DNA from: Agroathelia rolfsii
Taxonomy: Eukaryota > Basidiomycota > Agaricomycetes > Amylocorticiales > Amylocorticiaceae
DNA length: 64,000 nt
Direction: 5' to 3'
Assembly: GCA_018343915.1 (NCBI GenBank)
Contig: JABRWF010000005.1
Span: 2,081,001 to 2,145,000, forward strand
The notes under the pieces were generated by a model, which saw nothing but the letters and a program-made list of their open reading frames with translations, was not told where the DNA came from and did no database searches. Of this stretch, positions 35,313-47,826 are shown one piece after another. Position numbers and translations under genes: made by a program. Position 1 is the first letter of the stretch; every line of letters begins with the position of its first letter.

Positions 35313-37596
35313 ATGCTGGACGTCAGTGACTCTCAGATTTTGGAAACTTATGATGCCATCCTAGATAACTCACCCGCCTTGGACTGGTGAGTGTGCTGCG
35401 TTGCTTGGCACATTCATATCCATACTCATTTGGTCAATTCAAAAGGTTGCTACTGCGCTATGTAGATGTACGCAGCCCCACAAGACGCTCGCCGCTCTCT
35501 CGCTAACACCATTTGCTCACACAGGACTCCAGCAAACTGTACGTCTACGCTAGTGGCGCTGGCGGCCTGCAAGAGATGAGAGACAGACTGGAGGCAGACA
35601 ATGACGTCTCGTTTGCCTTCTGCCGTGAGACCGTCGATGGCCAAGACAAGGCGCTCCTGATCACCTATATACCCAAAGGGATCACCAATCCTCGGCGAGG
35701 TGCGTTCGGGTTTCTTTTCATGTGGCTGATTTCAATGATGCCACCTGAGTGCATATCATGATGCTGATGATATTTGATTGACCATGGCCTAATCATCACA
35801 CGGCGATTTATCGTTCACAGCGCAAGTGTTGGCCAACTCCCGGCCGGTGTCTGCGCTATTGAAGGTGTGTGTAACAAAATCCATCGTTTATCCATGCTCT
35901 ACAATCCCTTGTGCTACACAGCACCATCATTAATGTCACAGGCTCCAAGTACTCACATCACTTTTCTCCTTTTCTCCTTATCCCTTGCTCTAGGCCCATG
36001 ATAGACATATCACAACGCAGTCGCTCGCTGATATCACCCCTCTCCTCTTCATACCCACCACCGCCTCCTCTTCCAATAACAACAACGCCTACTACGCTAC
36101 CACCACCACTACATCTCCAACACTCACACCCTCTTCCAGCATGATCGCGATGCATTCCCATACGATTACGAACAGCAACAATAACAACAATAAGGCTCTC
36201 CCCGCTCACCCACACTATCACGGTTCCGACCCCATCCGCCGCCATCAATCCGAATCGAGCGCGCTGCCCTCGCCGCCGAACAGCTCGAGCCCGACCAAAG
36301 GCCTGTTCTTCAACATCCTCGGCAGGAAAAAGAAGCTCCCTCCCGAACCTCATCATCATGCGGGTAATAGGGGAGATCTCGCACCCTCACCACCTCCTAA
36401 ATCGTCTCGCGCCGGCCATGGTCATGAGAGGGGCAGATCGAGTATCGACCACAACGGATTGCTCCTCGCCAAGAGGGCACACACGACCGATAGATTCGGT
36501 GGTGGTGGCGGAGGAGGCAGCGGAGGAGGGTCGTACGAAGGGGGGTTTGATGATGACGATGGCGATCTCGTCGTCATCGGCCGACGGCACCCTTCCCCGC
36601 ACCGTGGAGAGTTGCCACTGCCTTCGGAAGAACTAAGGGCTAAATGGGGTGGGCAGAGCGTATCCGCAATCATCAGTGGTGGTGGTAACTCACGGCTCGG
36701 TCTAATAACAGCAGCGACCGATCCAGAGGAAGTGGCGCGTCGGCGCGTGGAGGCGCAGCGTAAGCGTGAACATGAGGAGCGGTTGGCGATCAGGGAGGAG
36801 AAGGAGAGGCGACGGAGGAAGGCGGCGGAGAAGGAGGAGGAGATGAGGATGTTTGAGGAGGAGGAGAGGGAGCGCAAGGAGGAGCTTGAGAAAACGCTCA
36901 GGTTTGTGGCTATGGAGAGGGCGCGGAAGGAGCAGGAGGCGAGGGAAGCCGAGGAGAGGCGTGTGAGGGAGATCGAGGAGCGTAAGAGAATGGAGAGGGA
37001 CAGGCGGCTGGCGGCTAGTAGAATGCTGCAGGAGTGGCGGGAGGAGCAAGAGCGTAAGCAAGAGGAGGAAAAGAGGTTTCAGGCAGAGCAGGCTGCTGCT
37101 GAGGAGCGAAGGAGGATGGAGAAGATCACCAAGATCAAGCACACAAGCCATGCTCTGTATGATACGCATATGTGTGGTTGGGTCACCATTCAGGTGGAGG
37201 ATTCATCGCCGTGGAAGAGACGATGGTTCAGGTTCTTGGGCTCGCAGTTGATGCTATATCGGGATGCACAGGTACTAACCTTCGACTTGATTTCGTTGCT
37301 TTATCATATTTACCCTTTTCGGTCCCAGGATACTCAAATCTTGGACAGTATCGAGTTAGCCGGAGAAGTCAAAGCTATCAGGGAATGGCATCAGGGCTTC
37401 GAGGAGCTCGAGGCTATACCTCATTCCTTTGTGGTTGTATGGACTAGGGCATCGATCAGACCGTTGTTCGTGTATTGTGATTCTGCTGAAGAAAAGGTGA
37501 GCTTGTTCATCCGCCAAACAGTTGTCGCAAAGGTAAATTAATGTATTGCTGTAGATACAATTTCTTGGTTTCATTCACAAGGCAGCTGGTATCTAA
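35313..37596 (+). CDS. ADF-homology / coiled-coil / PH-domain protein
   Basis: Seven exons, 600 aa: 35313-35386, 35446-35467, 35525-35699, 35821-35864, 35994-37271, 37329-37496, 37555-37596. Residues about 1-125 resemble an ADF/cofilin-homology fold (SDSQILETYDAIL, WLLLRYVDDSSKLYVYASG, DVSFAFCRE, LLITYIPKGI). A low-complexity Asn/Pro/Ser region with an Asn run and a Gly-rich tract follows. Then comes a very charged single helix (about 290-440) of Arg/Glu/Lys with few breaks. The C-terminus is a PH domain (MCGWVTIQ, WKRRWFRFLGSQLMLYRD, then IPHSFVVVW and ending KFLGFIHKA-like). ADF-H domains bind actin and PH domains bind phosphoinositides or proteins, so it may tether actin to membrane; this is inference. 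The ADF-H part is the less certain half. Confidence 0.82.
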
Positions 37597-37794
37597 CTAA
37601 CCAATCTCGCGATTTACGGAGGTGTATTCCTTCCATTCATTTATGAACATTTTCTCTCATCTATGCTCCTATAACTATTAACTCTTGTTTGCTAATGGTT
37701 CAAGTGCTGGGCTTATATTTTTAAAGTATTGTAAATTATTATCATGATCATCTCGGGACAGTAGTATCTGGATGGAATGCAATCTTTAATGAAA

Positions 37795-39140
37795 TTAGGC
37801 GTTGCCACTTACATCACCCTGCGACCACCACTCGGGTACCCATGGAGTCACAGCCCACTTGTCTTTGCTGGAAGAGTCAAGCAGTAGTTTCTGGTCCTCC
37901 TTGAACATATTCCCAAATCCGTCATAACGTAGTAAAGCCAAGCCAAGGCCCTGAGTAGAGGAAAGTAGTCGGCCTCCTCCCCGTGCCCTCGGTGATGACG
38001 GTGAGCTGGCAAGGGCAATCTTCGTCCCAGGCGCAAACGTTGACACGGATTTATCAGGAGAAAACGAGTCAGGCGCCCTATTTGAAGACAGGAGATCAGA
38101 AAAAGCAAATTCGTCAAAGTGGACGAAGACTGGATACGGACGGTTGATCTGCCTTGTGTATCGACACAGGCAGTATACGCTTTCGGATAACGCCTTGGTG
38201 GTATGTACGCACGGTCAACTCTTGGCCTACGTAGCAGCCTTTACGAAAATCGACTGAAGTTTGTGATTGTGAGCGTATGACGAAAGTAGGGAGGCTATAT
38301 GCGCTCACTAGCACCCATGAGATCAAGATTGGATTCCATAGGGAACGCGCCTTCGTAGGGGATGTCTGTCAGACCCTCTGGAACACCGTGCATGATTCTA
38401 TGCAGTGTATATGCGTCAGATGACACTTCGTCGTGAGTAGCAACCTCCTTTGCTTAAAGGGCTAACGTTAACAAGGGGTCGGGTCATAATCCAGGGACAA
38501 AAAAAAGCTTACGTTGGTCAGACTTCCTCACGAGCAGCCTCTGGCCCATACCAGGCGCTCTTCTATCTCTAATAAGATTAGGAGTGACGCCCCACGGCCA
38601 CTCCTGCGCATCCCACACGGGCTCGACACACCCGCTCTTGGCCACCGACCACTGTCGGGTGACGGTGTCCCAGCCTGCGGTAGAATCCGAGCCCCATGCG
38701 GCCCAGACGTCGTACTCCTGCGAAATATCACGTAGCTTTACCCTGGCACGCAGAACATGCTTCTTGAGCATATCCAGCAGCAGTGCTGGCGCTCGAGAGT
38801 CATGCTCGATGATGTAAGAGAAACTATTGTCGTTGGCCTCGTCCAAGTGTTGGTAGACGAAGAGATCATAGAGTACTTTTCCCTACTTGATTCGAAAGAA
38901 GCGTAAGATACACACGAGTGGTCATATAGTACATGGACAAAGTGTGATGCGAGCCTGAGGATGTAGCAGCGCTGAATAATGCGGCAGCACCGTTTCTTGC
39001 GGTAAACCCGAGCTTAGGAGCCCATTCAAGAACTTGCGCACGTCGCGCCCCGAGATGGATATGAGCGCTCTGTCTGGTACGCGTGCGATAGAGGGCGTGC
39101 GTGTTGCGAGTTTGAGAGAGGACTGGAGTATGCGCGACAT
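37795..39140 (-). CDS. IBA57: IBA57/CAF17, mitochondrial Fe-S cluster assembly factor (YgfZ family)
   Basis: Five exons, 356 aa: 39140-38955, 38882-38513, 38452-38309, 38253-38166, 38077-37795. Domain landmarks are the N-terminal [20 protein letters not shown], then [22 protein letters not shown] and MESNLDLMG. The signature [26 protein letters not shown] follows (KGCYVGQE at about 238-245). IBA57 acts with ISA1/ISA2 in mitochondria to mature [4Fe-4S] proteins such as aconitase and lipoyl synthase. The N-terminus is rich in Ser and Arg without acids ([20 protein letters not shown]), as expected for a mitochondrial presequence. An in-frame ATG 78 bp upstream (39218) is possible but less likely. 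The first intron starts GC, and the fourth uses a weak GTCGAT donor; the junctions were chosen to keep conserved motifs and frame. Confidence 0.9.
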
Positions 39141-39253
39141 GGATGACGATGATGACAGAGGCGGCGAGATGCACAACTTGAAGCGGAAATTATGGACTGT
39201 ACTTCTGTAAGCACACACAAAGTCTGTTCCCGACGGCCATCATCATTACTACC
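39141..39253. promoter_or_regulatory. 113-bp divergent promoter of IBA57 and PET191
   Basis: The two start codons face away from each other across 113 bp, so both core promoters overlap. Both products are mitochondrial assembly factors. Confidence 0.6.
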
Positions 39254-39588
39254 ATGTCCTCTTCATGTCAGGCTCTGCTCGATGCACTTAAAGACTGTGT
39301 ATTACACTCGGACTGCGTTCTTAAACAAGGCCATTTGCCATCAACATGTCTCAAGGAACACATGGATGAGCTGCCAGAGCAATGCCGCTCCTTGCGCAAG
39401 GCTACATACGATTGTAAACGCGGTATGGTGCGTATATCATGACTGCCTACAGCCCAGCGCAATAATTGCTCAGATTCGTGTATCTTATTTCCCAGCTGGA
39501 CATGAGGAAGCGCTTCAGAGGCAACAGTGTCAATTTCCCAGCACCACCAAAAGACGACTCGGCGACCACACAACATCCATCATCATAG
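39254..39588 (+). CDS. PET191: PET191/COA5, cytochrome c oxidase assembly factor (twin CX9C)
   Basis: Two exons, 39254-39427 and 39496-39588; 88 aa. It has the family's cysteine pattern: C5-X9-C15, C21-X10-C32 and C44-X9-C54, in MSSSCQALLDALKDC and ATYDCKRG. The second exon opens LDMRKRFRGN, which is strongly conserved in this family, and ends in a short Pro/Ser tail. The protein is a small intermembrane-space factor, oxidatively folded by the MIA40 pathway, needed for assembly of respiratory complex IV. It is convergent with the clathrin gene and divergent from IBA57. Confidence 0.95.
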
Positions 39589-39955
39589 ACATCCAGTCGA
39601 CTATTTGTTCTTCGTTTCTGGCACTCAATTAAAACCCTAGTTCACCTCGTAACATTGATTTATTTGTATTCTTAAAATTTGATCTACTTGTTCCCATCAC
39701 GCAGCCCACTAGTCGACAAGCGCGTACTGGACCTGATAATTCACATCGTAATGCAATACCTTGTCATACAAAATTCTGTATGCTCTCAAGTGACCAAACT
39801 AGCTTATTATAGTCGTGCCAATTTATTCATATCCGTCAGAGAATGGTAAAAGAGAGAGAAATCCAATTACAACAATCAAACAACAAGAACTACGTAATGA
39901 TTAAACAGTGTCCGTGGTCTAATATGCCGAGCATATAGTTGAAGCATCAAGACAA
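39589..39955. other. convergent 3' intergenic region
   Basis: AT-rich sequence between the stops of PET191 and clathrin heavy chain. No feature was seen. Confidence 0.5.
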
Positions 39956-42900
39956 TTAATAAAATCCGGTCATAGCCTGTAACTCAAGTCAGCATTCAGA
40001 ATAGGGAGCAAAATAAGAGGGGACTGACAGGTGGCATAGGTTGCATGAAGCCTCCGTTGGGCATAGGTGAGGGTGCAGGGCCTGCAAAGCTATTTGAGGA
40101 CCAGTATTAGATGTGACTTAGTTGAGATATAAAAGCGATCCAGCACTTACCCGTTCCCTTGCGTGATCATCAGTCGTGAGCCAGGAGCAATGATAGGTGC
40201 CTCTGCCTCTTGTTTCTCTTTTTGGTCCTCCTTCTTGGCACGCTCCTTGACCTCCTTTTCAAGTTGTGCAATCTAGAACGGACATAGGAATGCGTGAGTA
40301 AAGCCATCAAATTATTACCAAGGAAGAAAATAACCTTTTCCACTAGCGTGCGTTGACTTTGGATCTTGTAAGGCATGTAGAAGTCATTAAGACCGTGTTG
40401 CCACGAGAGCTCCTCCACAATATCAGGGCGCAATAGATCGAAACAGATGAACAGCATGGCTGCGAAGCATTCTTTGTTGCCAATGTCGACGAAGTACGAC
40501 AGGAGCTCCTCTGCTACGTCTTGCGATCCCGAGGCGGCGGCGGTGACCATGGCATCCTTGAACAGACGATCTTGCTTGGAGAGCGAGATTGACTCTTCCC
40601 ATCGGGAATTTTTCTACACAGGATCAGAATTAGCAGATGCAATATATTTTGCTAAGGCGTTTAGGGGCGAACCTTGTAGATATGTGCAGCCAAACGTCTG
40701 AACTCCAATAACTCATGTTGCTGCAGTTCTTGAGCAAGTTTGATGTGATCGAAGTTGTCGAAGCTGTCAATCGAGTCGCGCAAAGTCTCGTAGTCCTCTT
40801 CTTCGATCAAGAGTTCGTTGTAGGCACTATTGACGGCTTCGATGTTGAGCTAAATAAAAGAGATTAGATCTGGTGATGGACATTTTCTATGATAAAATCC
40901 CACATGTTGGATAGCAATCAGGTAAGAGCGGATAAGAGGAAGATGCTCGGATTGCCTGAATGTTCGCACAACTCGGGCATGATCGATACGAGGGATGAGC
41001 ACAGAGAGAAGGTCTGTCAGCAATGTGGGTTGTTGCTCCAGATAGAACGAGAGAGCCTTGTAGTAGCTGGAAGAGGCAAGTCAGTTATTTAGCCATAACG
41101 AGTGAGAAATGTGAGCTGAACACACATCTCGACGTTCGCTGCACGAACGATAACATCCTTGAATTGATTGTGCTCCCAAGCGTCCGCAGACCTTTCGATC
41201 ATAGCAAGCGCAGCATTATCCTGAAATGCATAATTAGATTAATGGATGTGATTTGTTCCTCATGTAAATACTTACAAATTCATCATACTTGATGTACAAG
41301 AATACGAGTTCGGGCCACAGGTGAACCTTCTCAGTAGCTTTGATGACCTATGTATAACATATCAACACCCAGTAAGCATAAATTAATGGAAATAGTTACC
41401 TTGGGAATATTGATGCGAGAAACGAAAAGTTTCAGGTGCTCCATCACTGACCAACTCATCAGAAACTAAAATGCGACGCGAAAAGAATAGGAACATACAC
41501 TTAGCAGGGCGGTACTTGCTATACAAGATAGAGAGCTCGGTGAAGATACCCATCTAAACAAACAATTGGCTTGAGTATTCGGCAGTTAAAATAGAGTAAC
41601 AACTTACGTGAGCACGCTCGAGACTGAGACCAGCTTCAAGGAGAGACAAAATTTCGTCGAAGTAGCCACGACGCTCGTACATTTGGATTAATCCAGCAAG
41701 TTCCTCCTGTAGACACGTTTTGTATTAGAAGATCAAATGGAACTCAAAAACTATCAGATGCTTACCGCATGCACAACAATGTTGAGACCGCAAATTTGAG
41801 CCTAAGCAGATAACGATGAGAGCATATTCCTTCAAGAATTCGAGATGCGAACATACCAAACGGAATTCAGCCTTCTCGATACAGGCGGCATGAACCTGCT
41901 TCCAAACGCTACAGCAAGATCAGTAAATGGCAGTGCCAAAATAATAAACGAATGCGTACTGGGTGTTGCCAGCCTTACGAGCACTCTCCACTGCGGCCTG
42001 ATTCTCACCCAAGTAGATAAGAGTCGTAGCAAGCCGAGCCCAGTTGGAGATGCTAGAGAACAACAACTTGGCGGCCTGGTACAGCTCATCCTCGAAACAC
42101 TTCTCTCCAACCTCGAGGATATCTGCAACGTTGGTCATGGCAAGGAAATCCTCCATGTCGTGTAAGCGGTCCGTCTTGGCGTACGCGTACGCAAGCTCTG
42201 TGTCAATCTTAGGCTCCCGCAGGGACTTGCGAGCCATTTGTAGGTAGCGGACAAGATCATCATGCTTGCCAGCGCGATTGGCGATTTCGATAACTTCGGC
42301 GTAGTTAGAGGGATCCTCTGCCTTGATATACGAGTCTACACAGTTTGTCAGCAGACACCCACCACAGAGGGCATACACAGAGTGAACTTGCCGATAGAGT
42401 CCTTGATACGAAGACCGTCGAGCTGGGCCTTGGCAAGTCGGCTCCAGACCTCTGGCTTGTTGACCTTGTTTGCAAAGTCAACACCACGATCCAATGAAAC
42501 GATGTGCTCGACAAGGACGTTAATCGCCAGCGCGTGCTCATTGTACTTTTTGTAGATAGATAACGCCTCCTCGAACAGACCATGGTCAATTGCAATCTTA
42601 GCAATCTCACTGGCATCGTAGTTCTCGAGCTTGTTGATGTAACCAACAACCTTGCCCTTATCTGCGCGAATGGCAGTAAGCATGAGCAAGTTCTGGAGGT
42701 TCTTGTTGTCGCTGAAAGGTGATGGCTCGATAATGATCTTCTCCAAGATCTCGATGAGTTCAATAGGGAGGTCGGCCGTGAGGAATGCCTTGACAGTGAT
42801 CGAGACATCGTCAGGGTCTGTAGACTCCGGCAAAGCAGTGGCAATAATCTTGAAAAAAGAATTTAGAAATATACGACTGTATGGGACATTTTTTCCCTCA

Positions 42901-45900
42901 CCTGGTCAATAAGCTGACGACGGTAGATGTTGTCTCCAACAAGGACCTGAGCCCAAAGTTCTGGCTGGCGACGCCTAACGAGATAACGAGCCTGCTGTTT
43001 AAACATGGAGTTCTCATTGGTGATAGCAATAAGCTCATCATCACAGAATCCTTTGGCGTAAGCAATGTATGCGAGATATGGGTCGCGTTTCTCGCAGAAC
43101 TTGCCAACCACGAGCGGCTCGTATAACTGTAGAAGAGCGCATTAGAAGCATGGCCATATTGACAGAAGAGAAAACGACGCCGTACGTTGTTCTCCTTCAA
43201 GAACGCCTCGGGGTTATTGTTACTATCAATGTAAATCTTCGCCAGAGCATTATAGATAGGAGGGTCCTGACTACCAGCCTGCACACGGCTCTCGAGCCAA
43301 GGAAGGATCAGCTTGAGCCTATTTCTCTGCTCGACCTCGGCGACGAGCTCGTCAATTGGGAAGTTGCCAGTCACAGAGGCCAACAAGTTCTTGATCGTGG
43401 CTTCCTCACAGTCGACGTCCAAGAGACCGCCGACAACTTGGGGAGTACGGAATGAGTTGACGCGCTGAACGTACACCTCGATGAAGCTCGTGAGACCGTT
43501 CTGATACAGGTAGAGCACTAAATCGTGCACAAAGTCAAAGCGGTCACAGACGATAATCAAGGGAAGTTGGTCCTGCAATTTGGCCTCCTTCAAGAAGTTC
43601 TTGACCTTCTCTGGGTTATAGTGATTACTCTCACGGCAGATACGCTCGACTTCACGGATCTGGCCCGTGCGGGTAGCTGCTTGGATATACTTGAAATGAA
43701 CCTCAGGATCTTCACTGAGGTTAACGATGGAGCCCAGATAGTAGTACAAGCCTAAGGTGGAAGAACATGATTAGACACCAATCAACATCGAATAGGGATG
43801 ACTCAAGTATGTACCCTCGAAGGTCTTGAAGCTCTCAAACATCTCGATCAACTTGACAGGACCAAGGATGTCGGAGTATTTGGTCGCAATTTGGATGACA
43901 ATCTGCAGGTTCTGGCGGATATTGACGCGCAACATCTCTTGCAAGCATGCCATCGTTTGATCAGTTGTGAGACGGCTAAAGTAGTTGACAAGCCACTGCA
44001 AAAAAAAATCAGATATCCCTGCTACAGTCATACAATCGGGCTCAACACATACTTCGGGCTGAAGAACGGTTGTGTGAACGATAGCTCGCTTGATATCCGC
44101 AAGATCCTCGTAGTGCTCCAAAGCGCGCTGTAACAGACCAGCCTTCTCGCAAAGATTGGCGATGCGAGGCCTGTCATAGTGACTGAACATCTCATTGCCA
44201 AGAATGGCATCAGCGACTTGAGGCGCGTGAACCAGGTTCATCTCAAGCAAACGAGTCTGCAAGTGTCCTTGTTCCGGTTTGTTATCCTTGAGAGCATCAA
44301 GGAGGAAGGACGTCGCGGGCTGGATCATGTTCTGCGACATAAAGATATCGACCACCTATGACATGGGAAATTGATTGGTTTTCGGTATCTCAAATGGAAT
44401 GTGAGCAAAGTATACCCTCTCGACATCAACCATAGGTCCATTCTCATCGTTCACAAGCTGCGTGGCAAACTCGGCGCCCTTCTCAGGGTTGACTCGCATA
44501 ACATGTTGCAGGAGCGCAACATAGTCGGGCGTGTATCCAACTTTCTTTGAATACAAGACGATCTTGTCCGTCTGGCCCGTCTCTGCAAAGCAAGCAACAA
44601 CCTTATTGGGGACGTTTGCGCGAAGATAGACACTGAGTGCAAGGGTCATATCTTGTAGGCGGACAATATCACCGAGCTCCTCGCTGCAGGTAAGCTGGAA
44701 TATATAATTACGTTCAGTAAAGTAGATCATTGCAAAGACCGGAGATTGTTTACCTTGTTCTCCTTCAGCCACTTCTCGAGGAGTTGCTTGCGGCCTTGCT
44801 GGAGAACGGGGCGTGCCAACTCGATCGATTCCAAATGATTCAATTCACCCTTCTCAAGGAGAATACCGAAGTATTGGAGAATAGGAGAAAGACCACCTGG
44901 GGGAGCGGGCGCTTGCTTGAATGACTCTATTACTTGAGCCGTCCTCAGGATGCCCTGGATAGCACTTGTCAGTCTTATTTTCAACCCATCTGAAAAACAG
45001 ATGTCTTACTCGAGGAGAGTTGGCAGCAATCTTTGCAGCTTCACCATACTGTCCGGATTGGAACAATTGTTGATACTGCCTGACATAGAGATCGTCTGCG
45101 CCCGGGAGGTTTGCCCGACTGGCCAGCTTAAATGCCAGCTCCGTGTTATTTAGGACCGTGAGAATGTAGGGAATGATGGTCGAATCCTCCACGTTGACGC
45201 TAAGCACTTGGCCCTTCTTGTTGACACCAATGATACCGTTTGTTGCCTCATGCTCCGCAGTCACAAAGATGGTTTCTCCAGAAATACGGTTCATGTAAAT
45301 ACAAGCACCGGACTCGAGATCATATAGGTGAATGAATCCAAATTTGGTGATCAAATAAACGATGCCGTGCCTATGCGAGACTTGCATGGCCACGGGGAAG
45401 TCGGTAGTGGCTTCAGGAGGGAAGAAAACATCGACGCCCTTCTTGGTGAATGGGGGATCTGACGCAACATGATCGATTTCGACAACGTGAAGCTATTTTT
45501 TTTTATAAATGCAATGTAAGTCATGAATTTCTTTGGCACGGGACTAGTCCATACCTTGGCACCCGTTGCGGTGCGCACAGCGAATGTGAAGAGCTTCGTG
45601 GGGTGCGCATGCCCATCAAGCTTAATCTGCGCAAATGCGGCTGCGTGGCCCTCAATGGCCTGGCTGACAGCCCGCTCTTTCGAGTAAAGTTGCATGGAGC
45701 CCTTGACTTTGAACGCGCTAGGATTCGTCGAGTTGCCCGAAATACCAATCAAGACAAACCACTTCTCGTCCGGTGTTATGCGATAATTGATGATTTGTGA
45801 ATCAGCAAGGGTGGCGTGGCGATCGAACATCTTTGTTGGCGGTGAGGTGGGATCTGCGATCGTCCAGTGGTACACGGCGGTGGAGGTGACCATGCCAATG

Positions 45901-46493
45901 ATGGTGTCCGAAACCCACTTCCAAAAAATGACATCCTCGTTGTTTACATGAGACTTGACTTTTTGCTTAGTTTCGATGTTGAAGATTTGTAGCGTCCGGC
46001 CAGCTAATGGGAAATGGTCAGTCGCCACGATTAATTGGGTTAGAAGGTAGTGATTGTCGCACCCTTGAGTGCTAAAATCTTCTGTTTCCTGTGGGAACCC
46101 TGTCAGTCCGAATCTTATCATTCCAATATTCATTCATAAGCGTACGGGTGCATGATCTATGATTAAATATGAGCCATAGGTTACATCAGTCCATAAAAGG
46201 CCAGCAAGACATACCGCTGAGTCTGCAGTGATTGGTCTTCGCAGGACATTATTGGCATCCTCCAGGTCGATGATGACGACTTGGTTCTGTTCGTTCACCT
46301 TTTCCCGAACACATATGAATCGGGCGGATTCGAGCGTGAGGTTCTAGCGCAGACGACGTCAGTGTCTCTCCACGGTCGTGACGATGTCGCGTAGGCAGTT
46401 AAGTACCTGGAACGAGATAGAGGCGGGTTGCACGCCCACACTCGAGAGTTGTAGGTGTTCGCAGAATGCGATAGGCTTGGACGTGTCGGCCAT
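39956..46493 (-). CDS. CHC1: clathrin heavy chain
   Basis: 1683 aa in 27 exons: 46493-46407, 46343-46215, 46156-46146, 46088-46063, 46003-45555, 45492-45010, 44954-44754, 44694-44416, 44355-44053, 43995-43815, 43751-43186, 43126-42902, 42848-42392, 42335-41960, 41908-41857, 41801-41766, 41706-41608, 41553-41499, 41446-41400, 41347-41276, 41220-41126, 41066-40904, 40849-40673, 40613-40335, 40272-40151, 40089-40029, 39976-39956. The N-terminal seven-bladed propeller ([29 protein letters not shown]) binds adaptors. It is followed by the linker and the long alpha-zigzag leg of clathrin repeats ([42 protein letters not shown]). The end is the trimerisation region ([16 protein letters not shown]) with a Pro/Met tail ending GFY. 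Three heavy chains plus light chains form triskelia for coated vesicles in endocytosis and TGN-endosome traffic. The length matches the family. The intron at 42391-42336 starts GCAAGT. Confidence 0.97.
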
Positions 46494-46711
46494 GATGGAG
46501 GGAAGGGGGAGGGTGTGCGTGTGCTCGTCGACGTCGAGCGTGTCTGTGCTGGACTCCGTCGCTGCCGACCTGTTTGGCTTTTGTTTGGCTGTCGACATCA
46601 CTCACAAAATCACAACTGCTGCAATGCTGCTGTTACAAGATATTTAATGGATACTATTGACGAGAGTACTATTATGAAGAAAGTACATAGAGCAGAAATT
46701 ATCACAATTCG

Positions 46712-47826
46712 CTATTCTTCACTCAAGGCAAGCGCCTGCTCGAGATCTTCCTCATCTGCTATGAGGACAGTAGGGGGAGGAGCAGTACCGTAAATAATTC
46801 GTTGGACGACAATAGCTACAATAGTTTCATGTGTTAGCAACGGTACCATTGGAATATCAGAACACATACCCATATCAATAGAAAGTTGGAAGATGGCACA
46901 GACTTTGAATTGCAAGGGTGAACGCATGAAGAAAAAGTATACCACTCTGTTTCAGTGTTAATAGAGCTAACTTCAAGTACATGTAGGCTTATGCCACACA
47001 CTTGAATGCATCACCTCCAACCCAACCAAGTAATGTCGAGAGGCGGAATCCATAAAGAGATCGCTGTTTATAATTACTGTACAGAAATTAATATTTGGTG
47101 AGATCTTGATAATTCAAACCCGGATACTTACTTGATCAGCTGGGGTATAGGCAACGTACTTTCCATGCCCAAGGCAGCAAAACCTAGGATAGCGACAAAT
47201 ATGGTAGAGCGACTGAATATCAGAAATAAGATGGCTTCAACCAGACTAAACGACACTTGAGCAAAATAATCAAGGAATAAGAATGTAGACCAGATACATG
47301 AGACCGGCTAAGAATTCCAGATACTGGGTATAGGTTGTCCATTGCCAAAACGAAAAGGGCCGAGATGACGTTCCGAGGTTCTCGGGGCTGACAAACGGCT
47401 TATAACGAATGCAAATGTACAAAAGAGCAAGCTACATCCAACGGTGAGCATAAAGTAAGAATGTGATATATCTGCACCATGATTACCTGAGATAATATCA
47501 TGAAGATGGATTGCATAAGAAGTGCCAATTCAAAAGGTTCTCCGAGCCAGAAGAAACATCGTGTAATATTCGCTATGAGACTATACACAGCGTCGTTGAG
47601 AAGGCCGTCGCCGGGAGACGCTAGAAATAATATCACAGTATACCGCAGACATCATGCGAGAAACCAGTAGAATCTCTGTGCAAGATTAGGAGGATGCCAG
47701 CGAGTAGGCCATTGGAACTGCATACTTTCGACGTATAATAGACGCAGCCTGATCCGCATATACGAGAGGCGGGACAAAGGCCATGCCTATCGAGGCAATT
47801 GTAGAAACCCATCCAGGCAGTACCAT
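46712..47826 (-). CDS. ANY1: PQ-loop membrane protein, ANY1 / SLC66A2 (PQLC1) type
   Basis: Eight exons, 246 aa: 47826-47726, 47675-47637, 47580-47487, 47431-47305, 47255-47132, 47076-47000, 46944-46870, 46815-46712. Multiple hydrophobic spans surround two PQ-loop motifs: the first, degenerate PPLVYADQ near residue 21, and IPQLINNYKQRS. Also present are GFSHDVCGIL-LIANITRCFFWLGEPFE, FWQWTTYTQYLEF, LGWVGGDAFK and RSPLQFKVCAIFQLSID, as in human SLC66A2 and yeast Any1. Yeast Any1 antagonises phospholipid-flippase loss and acts in Golgi/endosome lipid asymmetry. The tail is acidic (ADEEDLEQALALSEE). The ATG at 47826 is the first in-frame one giving a family-like start. A plausible-looking translation around 47585-47620 is intronic; using the 39-nt exon 2 restores the conserved sequence. 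Confidence 0.88.

Noticed and set aside
35865..35993. A coding exon inside the fourth intron of the ADF-H/PH gene (reading TIINVT)
   Set aside because: Including it forces a stop or frame change; a direct splice to 35994 gives the expected phase and a good continuation.
36422..36877. Antisense ORFs opposite the Arg/Glu-rich helix
   Set aside because: Mirror images of GAG/AGG-rich coding sequence, giving Leu/Ser/Pro runs typical of shadow frames.
42305..42844. 179-codon ORF on the same strand as clathrin in another frame
   Set aside because: Shadow frame of the clathrin exon; Ser/Arg/Leu-rich with no family match.
47585..47640. Extension of the PQ-loop gene reading ...SPGDGLLNDAVYS
   Set aside because: It is open frame but belongs to an intron; the 39-nt exon 47675-47637 spliced to 47580 restores the conserved GFSHDVCGIL-LIANITRC and the frame sum.
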